Source: an uncultured Desulfuromonas sp.
Lineage (GTDB): Bacteria > Desulfobacterota > Desulfuromonadia > Desulfuromonadales > Desulfuromonadaceae
Reading direction: 5' to 3'
NCBI RefSeq assembly: GCF_963666745.1
Contig: NZ_OY762961.1
Span: 2,291,274 to 2,355,273 of the forward strand
DNA: 64,000 bases
Positions 26,887 through 35,305 of the stretch are shown piece by piece. Each line of letters starts with the position of its first letter. The stretch's first letter is position 1. Made by a program: the position numbers and the translations under genes. The notes below the pieces were generated by a model, which was not told where the DNA came from, did no database searches, and saw nothing but the letters and a program-made list of their open reading frames with translations.

Positions 26887-29636
26887 ATCTGTTTACGCTA
26901 TTACGCCCGCGCCCATTGCGCCTGACATCTTATCTGATGGTGATTGCGTTTTCATTTGCGCTCGTCTTCATTGTGCTGCTCTCCGGATACAGCTATCTGG
27001 ATAACCACAAAACAGTCAGTGCTGAAATCCGAAAAAACGCCAAACATAATCAGCGCATGGTGGAGTCCGTCCTAGAGCAACGCCTTCAAGCCCTTGATGC
27101 CTGGTTACGAACAGCATCTCAAAACGTGGCAGACCTGTACACGCCAACCGAACCACTGGATAGTCATCGCACGATTACGGACAGTTTGATGGCTCTGTAT
27201 GAAAGAGATCCCAGTGAAACGTTGGACATTCTTTTGCTGCAGCTAATTGACGGATCGATCATTGATGTCAGTTCGCCGTTTTTTTCTTCAGGGGCCATTG
27301 CACAAACCCTGTTGAATACGAGCAATCCGGTTCACCAGGGGAACATTGCGGAATGCCCATCGACATCCTCAGTTTTTCTGTACCGCTGCGAGCAGGTCAC
27401 CTCGAGCCGTTCCGGTCAAATCATCGGTACGATCTATGCGGCCATGGTGATCAACGACAACCTGACCCTGCTTCGAGAACTTGAGGAAAAGACGACCGCC
27501 CAAAGCATCAGTTTGACGTGGGATGACCGCCTGCTTCTCAGCAACACCCAAGAAACTGAAAAAACGGACCTTGCTGCGTCTAGACCATCACCCAAACATG
27601 AAGGGGTCCCTTACCAACACGACAGCGTTTTCATCATTGACAACGGTCTTGTTATAGACGGAAAAACAGGTCCTCTGCAACTCTCGCAAAGGATGTCAGA
27701 CGATCTGTTGACGCAGCTGAACCGCTCGATTCAGCAACGTATTCTTTCCGTATTTTTCGTCACTCTTCTTTCCGCCGGTGGCGTGGTACTGCTTTTCCGC
27801 TACCTGACCAGGCGTTCTCTTCATACGATCCTTGACCTGACTGAAACCGCCTTCCGCAGCTCGGAACCAACCCGATTCAAATCGACTCTGGTCTCTGAAT
27901 TCAATATTCTCGGCCATTCCATTGTTGACCTTGACCATCAACGGAAGGAATCAGAAAAACAGTTACTGCTCTCCTCCAGCGTATTTGACAATGCGGTTGA
28001 GGGCATCGTTATCACCAACCTCGACGGCATCATAGAGCAGGTCAACCCGGCCTGTGAGATAATGTCAGGCTACCGGCGAGAAGAACTGATCGGCGAAAAT
28101 CCCCGCATTTTCAAATCGTCTCATCACGATGCCGCCTTTTACGAAAAAATGTGGCAGGATCTGACAGAACAGGGCCGTTGGGAGGGGGAAGTGTGGAACC
28201 GTCGAAAAAACGGCGAAGTTTATCCGCTCAACGTTTCCATTTCGAGATGCACCAACGCATCAGGCCGGGCCACCCATTATGTTGCTATTTTTCACGACAT
28301 TTCGGAGATCAAACAAAGTGAAGAAAAACTTCAGCACCAAGCCTATCACGATGCCCTGACCAACCTCCCTAACCGTAAACTGTTCCATGACCGGCTCAAT
28401 GTTGCCGTCGCTCATGCCCGCCAGCACAAGACAAAACTGGCCGTCATCTACCTGGATATCGATAACTTTAAAAAAATCAATGACACCCTCGGGCACCATT
28501 ATGGTGACAAGCTGTTACAGCAGATCAGTGAACGCCTGCTGCGGTGCACCCGCCTGGAAGACACTACGGCCAGAATCGGCGGAGACGAGTTTATTATTCT
28601 GATGCCCGAGATTGAAACGCCCCATGACATCACGGTATTGTGTCGTCGCATTCTCAAACACCTTGAACAGCCCCATGTGCTGTCGGGTCGTGATTACACC
28701 ATCAACGTCAGTATGGGCGTCACAATTTTTCCTGATGATGCCAGCACACCGGAAGACTTGGTCAAGAATGCGGACATTGCCATGTATCGGGTAAAAGAAA
28801 CCGGCAAAAACGGCTACCAGATGTTTACCCAGAGTATGCAGGAAGCCATCATGACGCGCATCAATCTCGAATCACGTCTGGGACAAGCGTTTTGCCATAA
28901 TGAATTTGTTCTGTTCTACCAACCTCAGGTAGAACTGGAAAGCCAAAAGATTGTTGGTGCTGAAGCGTTGATCCGTTGGCAAAAAAGTGACGGAGAACTG
29001 ATCTTCCCCAATGACTTTATCCCGGTGGCCGAAGAATGCGGCCTGATCAGTAAAATTGACGACTGGGTACTCAAAGCAGCCTGCAGGCAGGCGAATTTGT
29101 GGCGGGAACAGCTCGGGTATGACATCAAGATCTCGGTCAACCTGTCGTCTAACCAGTTCAGCAAAGATCAAAACTTGGTCCGACGCGTTGAACGAGTCCT
29201 CCAGAGAACGGGGCTGCCGCCCCACCTTCTCACCCTTGAGGTGATTGAAAATGCCGTTATGACGGACACCGAAGCAGCCATAGAGATCATGAAACAACTG
29301 ACCGATCTGGGTGTTAGCATTGCCATTGACGATTTTGGAACCGGCTATTCTTCACTGAGTTATGTCAAAAACTTTCCGGCCAGCTACCTCAAAATCGATC
29401 GCTCATTTGTAAAAGATATTCCTAAGGATTCCGATGATATGGCCATCGCGTCATCCATCATCTCCCTGGCGAAAAACCTGAATATGAAAGTCATCGCTGA
29501 AGGGGTGGAGACCGAAGAGCAGATGACATTCCTCAAAAGTCAGGGCTGTCAGCAGGTCCAGGGCTACTTTTATGGTCGTCCTCAAGACGAAACCGCGTTT
29601 AAAGACCAGTTGATCCGCTTCCAATCTGCGCGGTAA
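26883..29636 (+). CDS. Membrane PAS-GGDEF-EAL protein with LuxQ-like periplasmic domain
   Basis: A 917-residue protein with membrane helices at about 16-38 and 283-305 around a periplasmic domain of some 245 residues. That domain carries the pattern 'VTSSRSGQIIGTIYAAMVINDN', which recalls the LuxQ periplasmic domain that holds LuxP. After the second helix come a PAS domain (about 360-480), a cyclase domain with intact IGGDEF (about 565) and a phosphodiesterase domain with EALIRW (about 693), DDFGTGYSSL and AEGVET. It is translationally coupled to the LuxP-like gene. The arrangement suggests ligand-controlled c-di-GMP turnover, similar in logic to NspS-MbaA of Vibrio cholerae. Its 3' end overlaps the convergent modF by 38 bases. 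Confidence 0.87.
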   Translation: MNLFTLLRPRPLRLTSYLMVIAFSFALVFIVLLSGYSYLDNHKTVSAEIRKNAKHNQRMVESVLEQRLQALDAWLRTASQNVADLYTPTEPLDSHRTITDSLMALYERDPSETLDILLLQLIDGSIIDVSSPFFSSGAIAQTLLNTSNPVHQGNIAECPSTSSVFLYRCEQVTSSRSGQIIGTIYAAMVINDNLTLLRELEEKTTAQSISLTWDDRLLLSNTQETEKTDLAASRPSPKHEGVPYQHDSVFIIDNGLVIDGKTGPLQLSQRMSDDLLTQLNRSIQQRILSVFFVTLLSAGGVVLLFRYLTRRSLHTILDLTETAFRSSEPTRFKSTLVSEFNILGHSIVDLDHQRKESEKQLLLSSSVFDNAVEGIVITNLDGIIEQVNPACEIMSGYRREELIGENPRIFKSSHHDAAFYEKMWQDLTEQGRWEGEVWNRRKNGEVYPLNVSISRCTNASGRATHYVAIFHDISEIKQSEEKLQHQAYHDALTNLPNRKLFHDRLNVAVAHARQHKTKLAVIYLDIDNFKKINDTLGHHYGDKLLQQISERLLRCTRLEDTTARIGGDEFIILMPEIETPHDITVLCRRILKHLEQPHVLSGRDYTINVSMGVTIFPDDASTPEDLVKNADIAMYRVKETGKNGYQMFTQSMQEAIMTRINLESRLGQAFCHNEFVLFYQPQVELESQKIVGAEALIRWQKSDGELIFPNDFIPVAEECGLISKIDDWVLKAACRQANLWREQLGYDIKISVNLSSNQFSKDQNLVRRVERVLQRTGLPPHLLTLEVIENAVMTDTEAAIEIMKQLTDLGVSIAIDDFGTGYSSLSYVKNFPASYLKIDRSFVKDIPKDSDDMAIASSIISLAKNLNMKVIAEGVETEEQMTFLKSQGCQQVQGYFYGRPQDETAFKDQLIRFQSAR

Positions 29637-31062
29637 AACCACCCTGGCCACTTGGCACTAGGCGCAAATGGCGCGAGATGCAGGGAATGCGATCCTCTTC
29701 ATGGTGCGTGACATAGAGCAACTGAGTACGCCCCTGCCTCCCGAGATAATCGATCAATGACAAAACCATAGAACGATGAACGTCATCCAGGCCCTGACAG
29801 GGCTCATCAAGGATCAGCACCCGTGGTTGTTTGACCATGGCCCGCGCCAACAAGACTAGACGCTGTTCACCATACGACAAACGTCGAAATGGATGGTCCG
29901 CCTTTTCTTCCATATGCAATAAAGTCAGCCACTGTTGAGCAATCTGTTCCTGACGACCTGTCGGCCGCTGATACAAACCGATGGAATCATAAAAACCTGA
30001 CAAAACAACGGTCTTTACTGAAACCCGCAACCGATATTCCTGGTGGAACAGGGCGGAAACCAGCCCGACATGACGTTTGATTTCCCATACGCTCTCGCCG
30101 CTACCTCGATGGTGACCGAAGAGGACGATATCATTGGCATAAGCTTGCGGGTTATCGCCACTGATGAGGCTGAGCAGGGTTGATTTTCCGGAGCCGTTGG
30201 GGCCGGATATCTTCCAATGCTCACCGGAGAACACCTGCCAACACACATCGTGAAGAATTTTTTTATCGCCATAACGTATCCCGACATGCGCCAGGGAGAT
30301 CAGTGGAGCACTGCTGCACCCGGCCAAGGGTGGCAAGGCATCATCACATAGCGGAAACAACGAGGTATCTAAAGACTCAAAGTGATGCAATTTTCGGACA
30401 CTTTCGTGCCCTTCAACCGCATCCCGCCGCCCTTGATCAATAATCGTTCCCTGATGCAGATACGCAAGATGCGTGATAGAAGGCAGCAGATCACTAAAGC
30501 GATTGACCATCAAAATCAGCTGCCCTCCCTGGTCAACCCAGGAATCGATCAATTCTCGCAACGCGTTGCGGGCCATGACATCAAGACCGTCAAAAGGTTC
30601 ATCCAAAACCAGAAGTTGTGGCTGCTGCATCAAAGCCTGAAGAATCATCACCTTACGCATCTCACCCGTTGATAAAAAGCGTAACCCCCTCGGCAGCAGG
30701 TCCAGACAGCCCAGACGTGACGCGATTTCCTGGAGTCGTTGCGGGCTGTCGGCCTGAATAAAATCTTCGACACAGGTTCCATGATCAATGCGATCCAAAA
30801 AATCGGAGTCATCATGTTCCCGCTCAAATTGCAGCACGTCGCCAAGACGTTCAAAACTGACCAGCGCAGTATTTTTTGGCAAGTGACAGAGTCCATTCGA
30901 GACAGGTACGGTGCCACACAAAACGCGCCCTAAGACACTTTTCCCCGAACCATTGCGTCCAACGAATGCCCACTGTTGCTCAGAAGAAATCGTCAGAGAC
31001 AGATCCCGCAACCAAAACTTTTTGCGGACCTCGACGTCAATTTTTTCAAGCAGAACAAACAC
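29599..31062 (-). CDS. modF: ModF-like tandem ABC ATPase
   Basis: A 487-residue soluble protein with two ABC ATPase domains and no membrane segments. The first has Walker A GRNGSGKS near residue 36, signature STGEMRK and LVLDEPFDGLD; the second has GPNGSGKSTLLSL near residue 280, signature SYGEQRL and LILDEPCQGLD. 'YANDIVLFGHHRGSGESVWEIKRHVG' type wording between them is close to E. coli ModF, a protein of unclear role encoded beside molybdate transport genes. No modABC is visible here. The likely start is GTG 31062, with GGAGGAATC immediately before it. The gene ends inside the 3' end of the convergent GGDEF-EAL gene. Confidence 0.85.
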   Translation of the reverse strand: MFVLLEKIDVEVRKKFWLRDLSLTISSEQQWAFVGRNGSGKSVLGRVLCGTVPVSNGLCHLPKNTALVSFERLGDVLQFEREHDDSDFLDRIDHGTCVEDFIQADSPQRLQEIASRLGCLDLLPRGLRFLSTGEMRKVMILQALMQQPQLLVLDEPFDGLDVMARNALRELIDSWVDQGGQLILMVNRFSDLLPSITHLAYLHQGTIIDQGRRDAVEGHESVRKLHHFESLDTSLFPLCDDALPPLAGCSSAPLISLAHVGIRYGDKKILHDVCWQVFSGEHWKISGPNGSGKSTLLSLISGDNPQAYANDIVLFGHHRGSGESVWEIKRHVGLVSALFHQEYRLRVSVKTVVLSGFYDSIGLYQRPTGRQEQIAQQWLTLLHMEEKADHPFRRLSYGEQRLVLLARAMVKQPRVLILDEPCQGLDDVHRSMVLSLIDYLGRQGRTQLLYVTHHEEDRIPCISRHLRLVPSGQGGFTAQIGSGSTGL

Positions 31063-31185
31063 GATTCCTCCGTCTTTTTAGCGATAACACGATGACACGC
31101 AATTGACGAACATAGCAGGAATACAGTAAAAAGGGGATTCATTATAAAGAGTTCAGCTCATCGTTTGGCCGACATTGAGGTTTCC

Positions 31186-31530
31186 ATGGCATTTTCTGAA
31201 TTTGAATTGAAACGGATCGACAAACTGGTCGGTGGCTTGTGCCGCAGCAAAAGTCCCGAGGCGCTACACGACCGACTGCGCTATGAGTACCTGATCCAGG
31301 ACAATGACGTCTTCATCACCGAGATCCGGCCGCATTGGAAAGATCCTGAACAACAGACAGAAACCGGTCTCGCTCTACTCCATTATCAAGCAGAAACACA
31401 GATCTGGAGTCTATTCTGGCAGCGTATCAATCAGCAATGGGTGCCTTATGAATCCCATTTTGAAGACCGCGTACTGGACCATCTGATCAAAGAAATTCAC
31501 GATGATTCGTTTGGCGTGTTCTTTGGCTAA
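31186..31530 (+). CDS. DUF3024 family protein
   Basis: A 114-residue soluble protein. The family pattern is visible: an N-terminal helix (FSEFELKRIDKLVGGLC), the 'LRYEYLIQDNDVFITEIRPHW' strands, a tryptophan-rich middle (IWSLFWQRINQQWVPY) and the closing 'EIHDDSFGVFFG'. Function of the family is unknown to me. ATG 31186 follows TGAGG at a spacing of five. It precedes tag by 26 bases on the same strand and may share its transcript. Confidence 0.8.
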   Translation: MAFSEFELKRIDKLVGGLCRSKSPEALHDRLRYEYLIQDNDVFITEIRPHWKDPEQQTETGLALLHYQAETQIWSLFWQRINQQWVPYESHFEDRVLDHLIKEIHDDSFGVFFG

Positions 31531-31556
31531 AGGTCGAACAAAAAGAAAGGAACGCC

Positions 31557-32177
31557 ATGACAGCTCCCCATTTAGAGTTACGATGCAGCTGGTGTCTCTC
31601 ACACGCAGAGTATATTCATTACCACGATACGCAGTGGGGTGTCCCCTTACATGGTGACCGTGAACTGTTTGAAATGCTGACGCTTGAAGGCGCTCAGGCC
31701 GGACTGAGCTGGCTGACCATCCTCAAAAAACGCTTGTCTTATCGTGAGGCATTTGACAATTTTGACATTAAAACAGTAGCGGCTTATACAGACCAAAACG
31801 TTGAACGTCTGATGAACAATCCCGGCATTGTCCGTAACCGTTTGAAAATCACTTCAGCCATTCGCAATGCTCAGGGAATTTTACGCATTATTGAGGAACA
31901 TGGAAGTTTTGATCACTATCTCTGGGCATTTGTTGATGGCAGACCAATCATCAACCATTGGCGCAGCCTAGATGAAGTCCCTGCCGAAACAGCCAAATCT
32001 CGAAAACTGAGTCGAGAGTTGAAGAAACGCGGTTTCAACTTTGTCGGCCCGACCATCTGCTATGCCCTGATGCAATCCATCGGCATGGTCAATGACCATC
32101 TGGTCAGCTGTCCGCGCCATGCCCAGCTAAGCGCGGCTGTGGATTCTGCTGAGCGTGTTAAGCCAATCAGGCCATGA
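31557..32177 (+). CDS. tag: DNA-3-methyladenine glycosylase I (Tag)
   Basis: Tag removes 3-methyladenine from alkylated DNA. The 206-residue protein has the N-terminal zinc ligands (RCSWC and the histidine in YHDTQWGVP), the glycosylase core (FEMLTLEGAQAGLSWLTIL, near residue 38) and the C-terminal zinc residues in NDHLVSCPRH. Length and motifs are standard. AAAGGAACGCC precedes the ATG. The 3' end overlaps the convergent WbqC-like gene by 11 bases. Confidence 0.94.
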   Translation: MTAPHLELRCSWCLSHAEYIHYHDTQWGVPLHGDRELFEMLTLEGAQAGLSWLTILKKRLSYREAFDNFDIKTVAAYTDQNVERLMNNPGIVRNRLKITSAIRNAQGILRIIEEHGSFDHYLWAFVDGRPIINHWRSLDEVPAETAKSRKLSRELKKRGFNFVGPTICYALMQSIGMVNDHLVSCPRHAQLSAAVDSAERVKPIRP

Positions 32178-32928
32178 CCTGTTGACCTTCAGGGGCTCCA
32201 AAGCTGGAAGATTCAAAGCAGTCCTGCTCTTTAAGCATCATCTTTTTTGTGCCGACGGCTCCAAGGTTAAACAGGGCATCAACAATGCTGACTTCATGAC
32301 AAAAGGGGTAATCGCTTCTTTGCGCATAAGGTGGATAGTTTTTATACGTCATCCACATCACCTTCATCCCCGCTTCGCGAAAAGCCTCAACATCCAGATA
32401 CCCCCTGGCTGAAGGGCCGCTCAGGTACATGGTCGCTCCAGACTTCCGGCAAAGATCGACCAGCCTCGAGACTTTTCCGCCGCTGTTGCACTCTGAATCA
32501 AGAGAGATTTTAGTATCGATGCCAAGAATTTCACAGATTTTCGTCATAAAGAGGTAGTTGACACGGCTTAGAAGGTGCTCATCTGTACGGAGATAAAGGT
32601 CTTCAAAATCTTTTCTATAGGCTTCAAAAAATGGTGCTTTCGAATAATTATGCAACAGCGTTGCCCAATGTTTCTTCCCCCAGTTGCCATCAGAAATCTC
32701 TGCCTCAATAATTTTCTGACTGAATCGTCCCTTGGTTTTAATCGGCACCGTTAACCATTTAGGTCCGTCAGAGGTCATGATTCGGTTGCGATTACGCCAA
32801 TCCCTGCGAGTCATTTGCACATGATCCAGGAGTATGAATTCGTCAACCAAGTCAATAATATTGAAATACCCCTTCCAGGGGATGTAACTCGATTGAATAA
32901 TTGCGACTTTCTTATCTTCCAAGTTCAC
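32167..32928 (-). CDS. WbqC-like family protein
   Basis: A protein of about 253 residues. 'KVAIIQSSYIPWKGYFNII' at the N terminus, 'DHVQMTRRDWRNRNRI' and 'WLTVPIKTKGRFSQKI' are the WbqC-family signature. Members occur in O-antigen and surface-sugar clusters and next to acyl- or amino-group transferases; the catalytic activity is not established as far as I know. The start is uncertain: GTG 32928 with GGGA ten bases upstream is preferred, with TTG 32949 and TTG 32922 as alternatives. It is the last gene of a minus-strand trio with a GNAT acetyltransferase and an ATP-grasp ligase. Confidence 0.8.
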   Translation of the reverse strand: MNLEDKKVAIIQSSYIPWKGYFNIIDLVDEFILLDHVQMTRRDWRNRNRIMTSDGPKWLTVPIKTKGRFSQKIIEAEISDGNWGKKHWATLLHNYSKAPFFEAYRKDFEDLYLRTDEHLLSRVNYLFMTKICEILGIDTKISLDSECNSGGKVSRLVDLCRKSGATMYLSGPSARGYLDVEAFREAGMKVMWMTYKNYPPYAQRSDYPFCHEVSIVDALFNLGAVGTKKMMLKEQDCFESSSFGAPEGQQVMA

Positions 32929-33036
32929 TTTATGGCAATTCCCATGCAATAGGGTTTATGAGCTTCTCATTGTGACAACAACCAGAAGAGGCAATACACA
33001 CGCCAAGTAAAACCAAACAACGTTGACTCATGACCT

Positions 33037-33714
33037 CTACAAATTCAGCCTATTGTCCGACCACATCTTATGTTTAAAAAAATTCTTCAACAACACTCTG
33101 GTGTGAATAACTTCTCCAATTATTTTTCCTTTGAATAACAGAAAAAATTTCCATCGAGATATTTTGTTTTTTAAAACGATACTCAGGCCTCTTTTGTAGC
33201 CATTTTCCCGGGCTGTATGGAGAACAGCTCTGATCAAAAGACGGGCACAGCCATGCTTTCTTTCCTTCCGTTCAACAAACAACGAGTGAATGTAAATATC
33301 ACCAGATTCCATTGGAACAGGCACCCGCATGAGTTGGGGATTAATCGTGTCACTCAACCAGCCACACCCCACAGGAGCATTCTTATAAAAAGCGATCACG
33401 CCAACACCACCCTCAATAAAAACATTCTTCAGATATTGAACAGGGAAAGGAACAAGCGTCGACAATCCGTGCAAATACGCCAGACATTCAATGTCATCAA
33501 GACAGGTCACCGCTTTAAGCTGATAGCGTAATGTGTTTTTGACTGGTTTGGCCGATTCAAGATCGTGCGCTAAAAGGTAAAACTCGTGTTTTGAGTAAAC
33601 AATCTTTCTCAACGTCTCTCCAAGAGATTTGCTACCCTCTTGGAGGCCAGCCTTTTTAAAAACGTTACCCGTATGGATAAGAGACTGAATCAGTTGCTTA
33701 ATCAGATTGTTCAA
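33037..33714 (-). CDS. GNAT-family acyltransferase
   Basis: A 225-residue protein. The C-terminal half carries the GNAT core: the strand 'GDIYIHSLFV' followed by the acetyl-CoA loop 'ERKHGCARLLIRAVLHTARENG' (R-x-x-G-x-A type, near residue 150). The N-terminal half is unassigned and lysine-rich. The likely start is TTG 33714 with AGGGTGG six bases upstream. It lies 20 bases after the ATP-grasp gene, so the two are probably co-transcribed. The acceptor substrate is unknown. The sequence is visibly AT-richer than the surrounding housekeeping genes. Confidence 0.65.
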   Translation of the reverse strand: MNNLIKQLIQSLIHTGNVFKKAGLQEGSKSLGETLRKIVYSKHEFYLLAHDLESAKPVKNTLRYQLKAVTCLDDIECLAYLHGLSTLVPFPVQYLKNVFIEGGVGVIAFYKNAPVGCGWLSDTINPQLMRVPVPMESGDIYIHSLFVERKERKHGCARLLIRAVLHTARENGYKRGLSIVLKNKISRWKFFLLFKGKIIGEVIHTRVLLKNFFKHKMWSDNRLNL

Positions 33715-33734
33715 AACGGCCCACCCTAAAAAAA

Positions 33735-34955
33735 TTATTGGGAGTTTACTCTAATTCCCAAAGACCTTCGGACACGTTTCACCATTTCAGGATAACGACA
33801 GCTCTGCGGACAATCAAAAGCGACATATCCCAGACTAGTCCCGGTATGAATAAAGGGCTCAACGTGATCACCCACCTGGGCGAGGCTCTGATAAGAAAAC
33901 ACTTCCGGGACGTCCGCCACCAGTTGCTGTTCACTCGCAATGCTGGATAACTCTCCCGCTTGCTGACAACCGAAAACCAACGACCCGCAGCTCTTTTCCC
34001 CATGAGTCGATCGACAGAACTCCGTCTGGTGGCCCAACGAGAACCGAATGGTTTCCCTTACCATATCCACGCCTGTGGCACGTTTGATCAGCAAGGGTAT
34101 GCCATTTCCTCCCAATCGTGGGCTCATTTCCAGAATGACAACCCGGTCCGTCATAATCATCACATCGAAATTCAAAGGTCCGTCTAGATATCCAAGAGCA
34201 CGGCAGGTCTCAGTTATCTCTTGTGTCACAAGGTCCTGACACGCTTTGGAAAGACCCGCCGGAAGACTGTGGCCGGTGGGCACAAAGTTTTTCTTATGCT
34301 TGGTGGTTATCTGAGCAAAAACCAACGCCCCATTCTGCATAAAGCCGTCACCACCAACCTCAGTTCCCTGGAGATAGTGTTCCAGACAGATCATGCCACT
34401 TTTAGAAAACTGCCGCGCAAAGGCCACCGCGTTACAAAGATTTTTCTCGTTGAGGTCTTTGACAAGAGAGACACCACGAGAACTGCTGGAATCTGCAGGT
34501 TTGCAGATGACCGGCTCATGAAGATTTTTAACCAACGAAGGCAAATCGCCTTCTCGCGGTACGACTTGAAACATCGGATGATTTAAACCAGCTTTTTCTT
34601 GTACAGAACGAAATTCGGCTTTATTGATCATCTTTTTAACAGCAGCAGGATTCGCTCCAGCGAGACCAAATTCGGCAGCAACAAGCGCTGCCGTCACAAC
34701 GGCAACTTCGGAAAACGTGACAATTCCGTGAATTCCCAACTCAATGGCCCTATCAAGAACCGACTGAAAATCGGTGACATCACAATGAACAAACTGATGA
34801 GAAAACCGATGTCCTGGATTCAATGGCAGATAATCGACGGTTATGACATGATGCCCCAACTGAGCCGCGCATTGAATTGCCGGAATGGAGAAAGCACTGG
34901 CCCCGAGGAACATCAGTTTAAGAGAGGCTGTTTTATGTTTGGCACAGAAACTCAC
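33735..34955 (-). CDS. ATP-grasp carboxylate-amine ligase-like protein
   Basis: A 406-residue ATP-grasp protein. An N-terminal Rossmann-like preATP domain (LMFLGASAFSIPAIQ) is followed by the ATP-grasp core: 'EPVICKPADSSSSRGVSLV' (lysine and glycine-rich loop near residue 150), 'LEHYLQGTEVGGDGF' and the metal-binding 'VILEMSPRLGGNG' near residue 275. This is the layout of enzymes that join a carboxylate to an amine through an acyl phosphate. The substrates are unknown. The start is GTG 34955 or ATG 34913; neither has a strong ribosome site. It heads the ATP-grasp, GNAT, WbqC-like cassette. Confidence 0.75.
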   Translation of the reverse strand: MSFCAKHKTASLKLMFLGASAFSIPAIQCAAQLGHHVITVDYLPLNPGHRFSHQFVHCDVTDFQSVLDRAIELGIHGIVTFSEVAVVTAALVAAEFGLAGANPAAVKKMINKAEFRSVQEKAGLNHPMFQVVPREGDLPSLVKNLHEPVICKPADSSSSRGVSLVKDLNEKNLCNAVAFARQFSKSGMICLEHYLQGTEVGGDGFMQNGALVFAQITTKHKKNFVPTGHSLPAGLSKACQDLVTQEITETCRALGYLDGPLNFDVMIMTDRVVILEMSPRLGGNGIPLLIKRATGVDMVRETIRFSLGHQTEFCRSTHGEKSCGSLVFGCQQAGELSSIASEQQLVADVPEVFSYQSLAQVGDHVEPFIHTGTSLGYVAFDCPQSCRYPEMVKRVRRSLGIRVNSQ

Positions 34956-35305
34956 GAATAAAACCAGACCTAAAATTGAATCACGTTATCTAATTCAGAA
35001 CAAAGCTATTATTGCAAAATACTATAGCTCACAGAAATTAGAACACAAACATAAAAACAGTCTCAGCATTAGACATAACAAGGGATATCGCCTTCGGCAA
35101 GAACTGCAAAACGTCCCTCGCCGTCTTTTATTCTTCCAGCATTCAACAACGGTAGTCTGCATTTCACGACAGGCAATCCTCTCTTTGCACGTTCAGTCCT
35201 CAGGGGCTTAGCTGAATCACATCGCCCGAACAAAACAATTTTGCATCACGGGGGAAAAACTTTTATGCTGCAACCAATCTTGATCCAGCCCTGTGGAGGT
35301 ATGTG
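34956..35305. other. Gene-free AT-rich gap before dgt
   Basis: About 350 bases with no credible coding frame, tRNA-like fold or terminator. The first 100 bases are strongly AT-rich. It probably holds the divergent promoters of the ATP-grasp cassette and dgt, but I could not pick convincing boxes. Confidence 0.5.
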
